From the NCBI RefSeq assembly GCF_021533195.1, contig NZ_JAJNKB010000001.1:310001-374000 (forward strand): 64,000 nucleotides of DNA. Reading direction: 5' to 3'. This stretch comes from Portibacter marinus (GTDB taxonomy: Bacteria; Bacteroidota; Bacteroidia; Chitinophagales; Saprospiraceae). This document shows positions 8,458 to 17,141 of this stretch, one piece after another. The notes below the pieces were generated by a model. It saw only the letters and a program-made list of their open reading frames with translations. It made no database searches and was not told the DNA's origin. Numbering within the stretch: the first letter of the stretch is position 1; every line of letters starts with the position of its first letter. A program made the position numbers and the translations under genes.

Positions 8458-10410
8458 TTAGTAGGAAACTATTTTAAATGTAGTCCGTCTATTCTCCTGA
8501 TGCTCTTCTTCGGTACAAGTCTCGCAATAACAGTTGATGGCAGGACGTGTGTCTCCAAAACCTCTTGCACTTAATCTCTCCTGATCAATACCTTGAGAAA
8601 CCAAATAATTTACAGCAGCCTGTGCCCTGTTTTGCGATAGGGTTATATTGTAATCATCCTTTCCTCTGCAATCCGTGTGAGAATTCAATTCAATTTCTAT
8701 ATCGGGATTATTCTCCAAAAGCTCAGCCAATTCATTCAAGGAGGGCTTAGCGTCTTCCCTAATAAAATATTCATCCAGATCGTAGTAGATGTTCTCCAAC
8801 TCGAACTCCACTCCGGTGACAATAGGCTCAAGCAGCAAACTCACAGTATAGGTCTTCTCACCTTCTTCTGGAATTTTAGTCGGTTTAAAATCGATAGATT
8901 TACTCAAATATCCTTCTTTACTGGCCACAATTTCAAGATCATCACTCGGTAGGATGTCAATAACCAGCAAACCTTTTTCACCGGAATTCAGCTGCCGACC
9001 ATTGACCTGAACAGACACGTTTTGTAAATCCTCTCTTCCGGTTACACCACTCAGCGGATCACTTTGAACAAGGTATTTATTCTGATTGGTCTTAATGGCC
9101 AAATACAATTGAAGGTTCTTAGTATCTACCTCATCAGCTACCTCTTCAGTCGATACCGGATCACTTACTATCCGCGATGCAAAAGCATAAATATCATCTC
9201 TAGCACTTTCCTTTCTGGAGGAAGTGAAGTATCCGGTTAACTCACCAGTATTCGCTCGGCGTTCAACATCAATGACAAATCCAAAATCATCGGCACCGGA
9301 ATTTATTGGCGGCCTCATATTCTCTACCCTACTCCACGAACCATCTGCTTGAACATAAGTTCTAAAAATATCAAGACCTCCCATTCCTGGCCATCCATCC
9401 GAGCTAAAATAAAGTGTATCCCTATCGATAAAAGGGAATTTTTCGTGACCAATGGTATTTACGCCAGCACCCAGTATTTGTGGCACTGTCCAACCATTCT
9501 CCAACCTTTGAACATAATAAATATCGTAGCCGCCAAAGCCCTCCTCGATCTGTGCAGAGTAAAACAATATACTATCATTTTCGTGAAGTGTCGGATGTCC
9601 ATAATTGATTCTGTCTTCAATAAAATCCAACGGCTCCGGGTCTGTCCAACTCGAACCTGAACGCGTGGCAGACATCAATTTGCAATAATCATCATCTAAT
9701 TGACTTTCACACCGGGTAAAGATGATCTCCGTATAGTCTGAGTTAAAAGTGGCGGTTCCATCATTATGCTCACTATTGATCCTGGAATCGAAAGGAATGA
9801 CTTCTTTACTGAATTGATTCACGATATACAAATCGGAAAACCACAATCCAGTCCAATTATAGATATCTTCATTCTCGTTGCTCTTCCGATCAGAGGTGAA
9901 TACCAACTGCGAACCTTCAAAAATCTGAGGGGCATAATCTGAATACTCAGAATTCTGTGCCAATTTACTAACTTCATATGGCGAATTCTCCTTTTCCGCA
10001 AGCCATTGGGATGCATTGGTGCACTCCGTAATTTCCCTGGCGATCTGAGGACTGTTTCCTACCCTTTCCTGCACAGCTTGAAAAACTCTAACTGCCTCTA
10101 CATACTGTTCATTCTTCTTTAAAGCATAAGCTAATTTTTCCAGTGCCTTATCGCCATATTTTAAATCAAAGGCTTGTTTATACCATTCGATGGCATTGGG
10201 AATATCATTAATTTCATTGTATGATTCGGCTAGAAGGTAGGCTTTCCGAGCTTTGAGCTCAGGATATTCCGTACGGTCAAATTCATCTGTCAACATATGT
10301 ATGGCAACAGAAAATTGCTTTCGGTCATAAGCCATTTCACCATCTTTGATCTTCTGTGTGTATGTACAAGAAGCAAAAATGATGGTTACAATTAAAATTA
10401 TAATTCGCAT
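8458..10410 (-). CDS. PorE-like OmpA-family lipoprotein (TPR, beta-propeller, CRD, OmpA)
   Basis: A 650-residue outer-membrane-associated lipoprotein with lipobox FASC (Cys15). Domains in order: TPR-like helices (about 20-140), a WD40/PD40-type beta-propeller with repeats such as LVFTSDRKS, LYFSSDGWP and GYFTSSRK (about 150-410), a carboxypeptidase-regulatory-like beta-sandwich (about 450-530), and a C-terminal OmpA/MotB peptidoglycan-binding domain with the motif NSHTDCRGKDDYN and paired arginines near the end. This exact order is the one described for PorE of the type IX secretion system, thought to tie the machinery to peptidoglycan. Related OmpA-propeller proteins also exist outside T9SS, so the gene name is withheld. 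It is followed by no close partner gene. Confidence 0.8.
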   Translation of the reverse strand: MRIIILIVTIIFASCTYTQKIKDGEMAYDRKQFSVAIHMLTDEFDRTEYPELKARKAYLLAESYNEINDIPNAIEWYKQAFDLKYGDKALEKLAYALKKNEQYVEAVRVFQAVQERVGNSPQIAREITECTNASQWLAEKENSPYEVSKLAQNSEYSDYAPQIFEGSQLVFTSDRKSNENEDIYNWTGLWFSDLYIVNQFSKEVIPFDSRINSEHNDGTATFNSDYTEIIFTRCESQLDDDYCKLMSATRSGSSWTDPEPLDFIEDRINYGHPTLHENDSILFYSAQIEEGFGGYDIYYVQRLENGWTVPQILGAGVNTIGHEKFPFIDRDTLYFSSDGWPGMGGLDIFRTYVQADGSWSRVENMRPPINSGADDFGFVIDVERRANTGELTGYFTSSRKESARDDIYAFASRIVSDPVSTEEVADEVDTKNLQLYLAIKTNQNKYLVQSDPLSGVTGREDLQNVSVQVNGRQLNSGEKGLLVIDILPSDDLEIVASKEGYLSKSIDFKPTKIPEEGEKTYTVSLLLEPIVTGVEFELENIYYDLDEYFIREDAKPSLNELAELLENNPDIEIELNSHTDCRGKDDYNITLSQNRAQAAVNYLVSQGIDQERLSARGFGDTRPAINCYCETCTEEEHQENRRTTFKIVSY

Positions 10411-10510
10411 GAAAAAGATCTAGTCTTACTAATTAAACGCATTTATATAAATTTAGTTATCATCAAGGTAAAAATTATCTTACAAGTGCTGTATGATAAC
10501 CTAAAAACTA

Positions 10511-10543
10511 AAAAGGCCTCGAATCAAACATTCGAGGCCTTTT
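10511..10543. terminator. Bidirectional intrinsic terminator
   Basis: Perfect 13-bp inverted repeat AAAAGGCCTCGAA / TTCGAGGCCTTTT with a 7-nt loop, so A and T tracts flank the stem on both strands. It lies 23 bp past the secDF stop (minus strand) and also faces the upstream region of the PorE-like gene. Confidence 0.85.
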
Positions 10544-10565
10544 ATATCATGATAGGATTTTTACA

Positions 10566-13500
10566 TTATCGTGCATTAGCTGCAGCTTTTGAAAATCCTT
10601 TCTTTTCACTCTTAGCCTTAGCTTTCATACTCAAATCTTTGGTCAAATCTCTTACAACTGGCGTCGCTACAAATATCGATGAGTAAGTACCTATCAATAT
10701 TCCAATAAATAAAGCAAACGCAAATCCCTTAATCGCACTTCCACCAAAAACCAGGAGTATCGTTACGATCAATAAGGTAGTTAAAGAAGTGATGATGGTT
10801 CTGGAGAAGGTACTATTGATCGCTAAATTCAATACCTCATCAGTAGATTTACCTGTGTAGATCCCCAGATATTCACGAATCCTGTCGAAAACTACCACTG
10901 TATCATTGATGGAATAACCAATCACTGTTAATAATGCAGCTATAAAAGCCTGGTCAATCTCAAGACTGAACGGCAGCCTTCCCCAAAGCAGTGAGAATAC
11001 ACCCAACAAGATCAAAGAATCGTGGAAGAGTGCTGTAACCGCACCCAGTGAAAATTGCCACTTATTAAATCTGATAAAAATATAGGCAAAAATCAATACC
11101 AATGCTATAATTCCAGCGTAGAAGGAACTCTTCTTGATGTCATCTGCAATGGTAGGACCCACTTTCGAAGAACTGATGATGTGAGTCGTATTTACTGCAT
11201 CTTGTTCCACAAATTTTTCCATGTCTATCCTTCCTCCCACAATTTCATTAAGGCCTCTTCCCAATGTATTGGTCACCTGATTAATCGCATCATCATCAGT
11301 ATTATCAATCTGATATTGAGTGACAATGTTAAAAGTATTGTCGGTATCTACTGATTTGACCACCGGCTGACTTTCTAGTATGTCAGTTAATCCTGTCTTT
11401 AGGGTCTGTGCATCAATGTCAATTCCCTGCTCGAATTGAATATTGTAGGAATATCCTCCTTTAAAATCCACTCCCAGGTCTAAACCACGGGTAAATAAGG
11501 ACGCTAATCCCGCAATGATAAGAGCTCCAGAAACCACATAAGCAATCTTTCGCTTACCTACCCAATCTACGTTCAAATTTGCAAATGCATTCTTAGAAGG
11601 AGGTGTCCAGAAACTCAATTTTCCATTCCTGCCCATCCACCAATCGATGATTAGTTTACCAACCAATACAGCGGTGAACACAGAAGAAATTACACCAATA
11701 ATCAAAACAATGGCAAATCCCTTTATCGGACCAAGTCCGTAAAAATTAAGAACAAGTGCTACAAGAATTGTTGTGACGTTGGCATCTATGATTGCTGAAT
11801 ATGAGTTTTTAAATCCGTCAGAAATAGCTGCAAGAGAAGTCTTTCCTGCTCTTAATTCTTCACGGATCCGCTCAAATATAATCACGTTGGCATCCACCGC
11901 CATACCAATGGTCAAGACAATACCCGCCATCCCAGGAAGGGTCAAAACGGTATTAATCGAAGCCAACACTCCAAAGATAAATACTAAGTTAAGTAACAGA
12001 GCAATGATAGATACGATACCTCCACCTCCGTAGTAAAAAACCATAAATAAAAGGATCAGTAGTACACCGATAACCAGTGACATCAAACTCTTCCTGATAT
12101 TTTCCTTACCTAATGAAGGTCCTACCGTCGATTCCTGAATAATTCTGGTTTTTGCGGGTAATTTACCAATCTGAAGAATATTGGCTAAATCTACAGCCTC
12201 CTGCACAGAAAATCCTCCTGAAATCGAAGAACTTCCTCCTGTAATCGGTTGGTTTACTCTTGGGGCAGAAACTACTGTAGAGTCTAAAACAATGGCAATC
12301 TGTCGATTCCCATTTTGTGCAGCCTTTGTAGTCAAGTCAGCCCATATTTTTCTTCCTTTGGAATTCATCTGCAGTGACACCGTTGGTTCACCAGTTGAAG
12401 GATCCGGACTTTGAGAAGCATTGGTAACCACATCTCCTTCTAATGGTGCATTTCCATTCCCTCGAACCTTAATGGCATAAAGTTCATATTCTTTAGTCGG
12501 ATTGCCATCAATATCCACAGCCGGGTCCTGAGACCAACGGAATTCCATGTCTTTAGGGAATATAGATTTGATTTCCGGCTGGCGAAGCATGCTTAAAACG
12601 GCGTCTCTTTTGTTTCTTTCTGCAGTACCCATAGTGCTTGGACCATAAGCGATTTGCTGACCAGCTCCACCATTCAAATTAAAGATATTAAAGAGCGGCC
12701 CGTTGTCCACATTCAATGGATCTGCTATTTCTGTCGTCACCAGGTTCGAATCAACAACATTACCTACACTATCGTATTGATAGGTATAGGAGGTGTCAAA
12801 TTGAACTTCATTTGTAGTAGTATCTCCCTGAAGCTGTTTAAGTCGCTCGTTCGCCTGAATGAAAGCAGCCTGAACACCTGGATCACTGATCCAGTAAGTA
12901 TCCCAGAACTCCAATTTTGCGCTCGCCTGTAAGAAGTTTCTTGCTCGCTGAGGGTTTTCTATTCCCGGAATTTCCACAATGATCAAGTCTCTCCCAGCAT
13001 CCAGGAACACATTGGGCTGAGTAACTCCCAGCTTATCAATACGTTCTTTTAACCTGTCAAAAGTCAATTGTACCGTTTCGTTGGCCAATCGTCTTAACAC
13101 CTGTACCACCTCTCCATTCGAAGACTCCGTATTGATGTCTTCCCTCATACTCTCATTTCTAAGAAATATCCTGGAAAGGGGCTTTGCGCCCTCTATTTGT
13201 TGATATTCATTGGCAAATAAGGTAATGAAATCACTCTGAGAACTCTTCAACGCTTCATTGGCATTTTCCATAGCCCTCCTGAAGTCAGGATCATTGGAAT
13301 TGTTGGAAAGTGTCAGCAACAATTCGTTCAAATCCACTTGAAGCACCGCACTCATTCCTCCTTTCAAATCCAATCCCAGTCCCAATTGCTGTTTTTTCAA
13401 GTCGTCATAAGTGTATTCTTTGATCATTGGGATCTTAAATACCACCTCACTTGATACTGAATCTAAATACTGAATTCTGGCTGCTTTTTTGGCCGAAATC

Positions 13501-13655
13501 TGCCTTACTTCATCATTATATTGCGAAGCAACTCGCTCTGCGTACTCTTCTGCCTGATTTTCAATTTTATTGGTAGGAATGACAAATAAGTACTGAAAAG
13601 CACTCACTATGATCATTAATATCAAAAAAAACTTGATTAAGCCCTTCCCTTGCAT
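10566..13655 (-). CDS. secDF: Fused protein-export subunits SecD-SecF
   Basis: Proton-driven accessory component of the Sec translocon that pulls exported chains across the inner membrane. The 1029-residue protein is a SecD-SecF fusion, the normal arrangement in Bacteroidota. SecD: first TM helix at about 7-27, the DLGLDLKGG motif near residue 72-80, the large P1 periplasmic domain, then TM helices containing GMAVDANVIIFERI. SecF starts after about residue 690 with LGVDFKGGYSYNIQF and later GYSINDTVVVFDRIRE. The gene has its own -7 promoter element (13697-13704) and a strong terminator downstream, so it is probably monocistronic. Confidence 0.97.
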   Translation of the reverse strand: MQGKGLIKFFLILMIIVSAFQYLFVIPTNKIENQAEEYAERVASQYNDEVRQISAKKAARIQYLDSVSSEVVFKIPMIKEYTYDDLKKQQLGLGLDLKGGMSAVLQVDLNELLLTLSNNSNDPDFRRAMENANEALKSSQSDFITLFANEYQQIEGAKPLSRIFLRNESMREDINTESSNGEVVQVLRRLANETVQLTFDRLKERIDKLGVTQPNVFLDAGRDLIIVEIPGIENPQRARNFLQASAKLEFWDTYWISDPGVQAAFIQANERLKQLQGDTTTNEVQFDTSYTYQYDSVGNVVDSNLVTTEIADPLNVDNGPLFNIFNLNGGAGQQIAYGPSTMGTAERNKRDAVLSMLRQPEIKSIFPKDMEFRWSQDPAVDIDGNPTKEYELYAIKVRGNGNAPLEGDVVTNASQSPDPSTGEPTVSLQMNSKGRKIWADLTTKAAQNGNRQIAIVLDSTVVSAPRVNQPITGGSSSISGGFSVQEAVDLANILQIGKLPAKTRIIQESTVGPSLGKENIRKSLMSLVIGVLLILLFMVFYYGGGGIVSIIALLLNLVFIFGVLASINTVLTLPGMAGIVLTIGMAVDANVIIFERIREELRAGKTSLAAISDGFKNSYSAIIDANVTTILVALVLNFYGLGPIKGFAIVLIIGVISSVFTAVLVGKLIIDWWMGRNGKLSFWTPPSKNAFANLNVDWVGKRKIAYVVSGALIIAGLASLFTRGLDLGVDFKGGYSYNIQFEQGIDIDAQTLKTGLTDILESQPVVKSVDTDNTFNIVTQYQIDNTDDDAINQVTNTLGRGLNEIVGGRIDMEKFVEQDAVNTTHIISSSKVGPTIADDIKKSSFYAGIIALVLIFAYIFIRFNKWQFSLGAVTALFHDSLILLGVFSLLWGRLPFSLEIDQAFIAALLTVIGYSINDTVVVFDRIREYLGIYTGKSTDEVLNLAINSTFSRTIITSLTTLLIVTILLVFGGSAIKGFAFALFIGILIGTYSSIFVATPVVRDLTKDLSMKAKAKSEKKGFSKAAANAR

Positions 13656-13696
13656 CTAACTTTTCTTTAATTTATAATACGTTTGAAAAAACTGCG

Positions 13697-13704
13697 CAAA
13701 TATA
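13697..13704 (-). promoter_or_regulatory. Bacteroidota -7 promoter element (TATATTTG) for secDF
   Basis: Exact TAnnTTTG match on the minus strand, 42 bp upstream of the secDF ATG, predicting a leader of about 35 nt. No -33 TTTG is visible at normal spacing. Confidence 0.5.
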
Positions 13705-13906
13705 CGCCTTTTACTAAACTTATTGGCATTTAATTTATTAATCTTTAAATCTACCAGTTTTTCGGCTAAGTTCAGCATATTCAAATCCTTATATATTAGA
13801 TATTTATACAGACGATAATAAACCATCGATAACCGAACATTCGTATTAAAAAGTTTCTATATTAGATGCGAAACAAATTTGCATAACCAAAATTAAATTT
13901 AATCAA

Positions 13907-14374
13907 ATGGGTTTATTTTCATTTTTTAAAAAAGCCGGATCCAAGAAACTTAAAGAGGAAGAAGCCAAGGCCAAAGCTGAAGCGGATGCAGAAGCATATA
14001 AAGCCAAATTATTAGAAGACATCGTAGGAAGCCTTGACATAGATATAGAAGACCTTGATGTGAGCTTAAATGATGATGTCGTTACGGTGAAAGGAACAGC
14101 TGGATCTCAAGCCGATAAAGAAAAAGTGGTGCTTGCATTAGGTAACGTCGAAGGCATATCAGCCGTAGATGATCGCATAGAGGTAGAAGACAATACGCCT
14201 GCAGCTGTTTTCTATGAAGTTAAAAGCGGAGATTCCCTTTCTAAAATTGCTAAAGCACATTATGGTGATGCCATGAAGTATATGGAAATTTTTGAGGCCA
14301 ATCAGCCTCTCCTGAAAGATCCTAATGAAATTTATCCCGGGCAGGTACTCAGAATACCTCCTCTAGACCAATAA
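13907..14374 (+). CDS. BON-LysM domain protein (Kbp/YgaU-like)
   Basis: A 155-residue soluble protein without signal peptide. After a Lys/Glu/Ala-rich helix (about 8-37) comes a BON domain (about 38-96, motif DDVVTVKGTAGSQADKEKV) and then a LysM domain (about 103-151, motif YEVKSGDSLSKIAKAHYGDA ending in YPGQVLRIP). This order and size match E. coli Kbp (YgaU), a cytoplasmic potassium-binding protein linked to osmotic and envelope stress. Whether this homologue binds potassium cannot be seen. A strong terminator follows directly. Confidence 0.88.
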   Translation: MGLFSFFKKAGSKKLKEEEAKAKAEADAEAYKAKLLEDIVGSLDIDIEDLDVSLNDDVVTVKGTAGSQADKEKVVLALGNVEGISAVDDRIEVEDNTPAAVFYEVKSGDSLSKIAKAHYGDAMKYMEIFEANQPLLKDPNEIYPGQVLRIPPLDQ

Positions 14375-14381
14375 TAAATTG

Positions 14382-14410
14382 AAAGCGCACTTTTGTGCGC
14401 TTTTTTTTTC
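14382..14410 (+). terminator. Intrinsic terminator after the BON-LysM gene
   Basis: Stem AAAGCGCAC / GTGCGCTTT with a TTTT loop, followed by a run of nine or more T. It lies 8 bp past the stop codon, just before the start of the next gene at 14429. Confidence 0.9.
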
Positions 14411-14428
14411 TCATTTATAAAATCAGTA

Positions 14429-14968
14429 ATGACCGAAGTTTTTCTGCAATTATCATATCCTCAACTTTCAAGGTTAATTCAATCTGAAGCCAATAAACAA
14501 GAAATCAATGTCAAAGGATATGATTTAAAGATTGATAAACTGGTGATCAATAGCGAAGATGGCAGATTACGCATCACCGGTCAGATCGTCTCAAAATGGG
14601 ATGCTTATTTTGATTTTCAGGCTACGCCAATGTTTCTAAATTCAGAAAACAAGTTGGAGCTACAAGATATTAAATTGAAGTTGGATGCAACTAATTTGAT
14701 CTTTAAAGGCATCATCAAACTGGCAAAAGGAATGATTAAGTCCAGAATTGAAAAAATATTGGAGTCCCCATTGACTGAGCAAATAGAGGGTTTGAAACAA
14801 AATTTAGATCAAGAGCTATCTAAAGCACCGCTTCCCCATCAACTTCAATTAAATTCCAACACACATCATCTCTTAATTGAAACTATTCAAGCTTTGGAGC
14901 AGTATCTGCTTATAGCGCTAAAAATTGAACAAAAGATCAATATCTCATTCAAAGATCAAGAAGTATAA
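14429..14968 (+). CDS. Uncharacterised lipid-binding-like protein
   Basis: A 179-residue protein without signal peptide or obvious transmembrane helix. The N-terminal half alternates beta strands (YDLKIDKLVINSEDGRLRI, then IVSKWDAYFDFQATP); the middle is LELQDIKLKLDATNLIFKG, followed by helical amphipathic segments. This profile is reminiscent of TULIP/DUF4403-type or YceB-like hydrophobic-groove proteins, but the match is only by eye. The start at 14429 is chosen because the longer frame (from 14393) overlaps the terminator stem of the preceding gene. It is convergent with the dehydrogenase gene, with 1 bp between stops. Confidence 0.5.
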   Translation: MTEVFLQLSYPQLSRLIQSEANKQEINVKGYDLKIDKLVINSEDGRLRITGQIVSKWDAYFDFQATPMFLNSENKLELQDIKLKLDATNLIFKGIIKLAKGMIKSRIEKILESPLTEQIEGLKQNLDQELSKAPLPHQLQLNSNTHHLLIETIQALEQYLLIALKIEQKINISFKDQEV

Positions 14969-14969
14969 C

Positions 14970-15923
14970 CTACTGAACAACATGAATCGGTTCTCCATCT
15001 TTAAACTTTCTGACATTTTTGACGACAATATCCATCAGGTTTTGTCTGGCGCCAACTCCTGCCCAGGCAATATGCGGTGTAATAAAGCAATTTTTGCATT
15101 CGTATAAAGGATGATGAACTTCCGGAGGCTCATTACTTAAAACGTCCAATCCAGCCGCTCGAATAAGATTACGTTTCAATGTATTTGCCAGAGCAAACTC
15201 ATCGACCAGAGGACCTCTACCTGTGTTAATTAATACTGCAGACTTTTTCATGACGCTTAATCTATCCTGATTCACAATATGTTTGGTGGCCTCTGTTAAT
15301 GGCACATGTAGACTTAAGATATCTGAAGTTTCAAATAATGTTTCTATATCTACAAAACCAACATGTGGTTTGGCATCTCGCTTAGGGTGCTTGTGATGTG
15401 AAATAACCTTCATCCCGAAGGCCATTCCTATTTCTGCAACGCGCTGACCGATCTGACCGAATCCTAGAATTCCTAATGTTTTGCCTTTGATATTCTGAAT
15501 GGGTTCATTCGTGTAGGACCAGTCCCCTGCTGAGCTCCATTTACCATTTCTCACTTCGTCCGCATATTGTTCAACTTGATTAAAAATCGCAAAAATGAGT
15601 GCAAATACATGTTGGGCAACAGATTCATTACTGTAGCTGGGCGCATTACAAACAATGACATGATGCTCTGCTGCAGCTTTGGTATCGATAATGTTGTAAC
15701 CCGTCGCCGATACCACAATACATTTGAGATTCGGTAAAGCTTGTATGCGCTTTTGATCAAAAGGAACCTTATTCGTTATCAAGACCTCTGCTCCCTGGCA
15801 GCGATCCATCACCTCTTCTTCTGAAGATTCTGCATAGATCTCCACCGTTCCTAATTTCTTTAAATTTTCCCAACTTAGATCTCCGGGATTCAGCTGCGCA
15901 CCATCGAGTACTACTATTTTCAT
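14970..15923 (-). CDS. D-isomer-specific 2-hydroxyacid dehydrogenase (glycerate dehydrogenase-like)
   Basis: A 317-residue NAD(P)-dependent oxidoreductase interconverting 2-oxo and D-2-hydroxy acids. The Rossmann signature is LGILGFGQIGQRVAE (about 149-163). The catalytic Arg is in NTGRGPLVDE, the Glu in the DVLSNEPPE block, and the His in ITPHIAWAG near the end. Overall similarity in motif wording is to HprA-type glycerate/hydroxypyruvate reductases, but substrate choice in this family cannot be settled by motifs. No neighbouring gene gives a pathway. Confidence 0.88.
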   Translation of the reverse strand: MKIVVLDGAQLNPGDLSWENLKKLGTVEIYAESSEEEVMDRCQGAEVLITNKVPFDQKRIQALPNLKCIVVSATGYNIIDTKAAAEHHVIVCNAPSYSNESVAQHVFALIFAIFNQVEQYADEVRNGKWSSAGDWSYTNEPIQNIKGKTLGILGFGQIGQRVAEIGMAFGMKVISHHKHPKRDAKPHVGFVDIETLFETSDILSLHVPLTEATKHIVNQDRLSVMKKSAVLINTGRGPLVDEFALANTLKRNLIRAAGLDVLSNEPPEVHHPLYECKNCFITPHIAWAGVGARQNLMDIVVKNVRKFKDGEPIHVVQ

Positions 15924-15953
15924 ATAGTGAAAATAACAAATCCCGTGGTCTTT

Positions 15954-17033
15954 CTAATTATTGAGTGACCAATCATATTCGGTATAACTTATCGCGGCGT
16001 CGGCGTCGATTTTAGTATCGCTGTACTTGTTCAGGAAAGCAATTTTATCATCAAAGTCTTTTCCATACCAATCAAATATTTTAGAAACTTCGATTTTCTT
16101 TTTCTGAATTTTGTTGTATTTATCATTATTGATAAAGGATTTGGTCTGCTTTTCCAAAAGACTATTCATATTATCTGCAGTGAAAGCTTTATTGGCCAAA
16201 GGCGGACACGATTGAGCCGCACAATTAACCGCAAAGTGAATTCTGGGTTCATTGAACTGAGGTCTGATGATTTCATTTTCTATTTGATTCAAACTATAAG
16301 TCTGACCACCTAACTCAATCCACTTTTTATCCCAGGGCTCTCCATTTGAAATGTCACGTATAGATTGTACGGGATAATGATCTAATATTAATTTGACGGT
16401 AAAAGCGTTGTAGGCATTGATCCAGTAAGCCAACTGTTCATTGCGAGACCAACTGCCTTGAACAGGGTGACTGGACAAATCATCAAGATATTGATCCAAC
16501 TTGGCTTCATCAGCTTGAAATCCCTTGTAATTAACAACTCCAGTTGCAGAAACATGCTTGGAAAGCAGCTGATCAAATAACTGATGATCGGGCTTTGCGG
16601 AATTAGAAGATTTTTCATCATCTGAATTCAAATCACCTTTTAGCACCTCTTCTTCTGATGTTTCTTCCTGCGAGACTTCTTTTCTCGTTTCGGTATCCAT
16701 TTTCTTTTCGATAGGCCACTCCCGATCTTTTTCGACATCTTCGGTTTTCAAGTCTGTCTTAGCCTTAGCCTCTGCCTCTATGATTTCTTTATCCTCTGAT
16801 TTAGGTTGGTCCTCATCGTCGATCGGAGGTGTAGAGCTATCTTCGAATTGACTTCGCTCCTCTTTTGCAACTTCTACTTCCTCATTTAAGTCAAGGGTTT
16901 CATTTACAACTTCAGCAGGCTTATCGGCAGTCTGTTCCATGAATTCAGCACTTTGATTTTGCTCTTGCCTCTGATCACATGAAGCATTGATCATTGTAAG
17001 CATAATGGTTATGAGTATTGTCATTCTTATCAT
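15954..17033 (-). CDS. DUF547 lipoprotein with long acidic linker
   Basis: A 359-residue lipoprotein: signal with lipobox INASC (Cys19), then about 125 residues of Glu/Asp/Lys/Ser-rich low-complexity sequence, then a DUF547 domain (about 150-345). The domain is recognised from QLAYWINAYNAFTVKLILDHY, from the Cys-containing block HFAVNCAAQSCPP, and from a tryptophan-rich end. DUF547 is widespread in Bacteroidota and its chemistry is unknown; the conserved NC..SCP pair hints at a metal or thiol site. The linker would hold the domain away from the membrane. It lies 30 bp downstream of no clear partner and is separated from the TonB receptor gene by about 100 bp. Confidence 0.85.
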   Translation of the reverse strand: MIRMTILITIMLTMINASCDQRQEQNQSAEFMEQTADKPAEVVNETLDLNEEVEVAKEERSQFEDSSTPPIDDEDQPKSEDKEIIEAEAKAKTDLKTEDVEKDREWPIEKKMDTETRKEVSQEETSEEEVLKGDLNSDDEKSSNSAKPDHQLFDQLLSKHVSATGVVNYKGFQADEAKLDQYLDDLSSHPVQGSWSRNEQLAYWINAYNAFTVKLILDHYPVQSIRDISNGEPWDKKWIELGGQTYSLNQIENEIIRPQFNEPRIHFAVNCAAQSCPPLANKAFTADNMNSLLEKQTKSFINNDKYNKIQKKKIEVSKIFDWYGKDFDDKIAFLNKYSDTKIDADAAISYTEYDWSLNN

Positions 17034-17141
17034 TTTACTGTTTAGTCTTAATCTACGAATTAGTGGATATGTTTTGCTATCAAAGGCTTTTCATCACCAA
17101 AAGTTCGGCAAAGGACATTTGAGCTAGTGCTAATACCTCGT

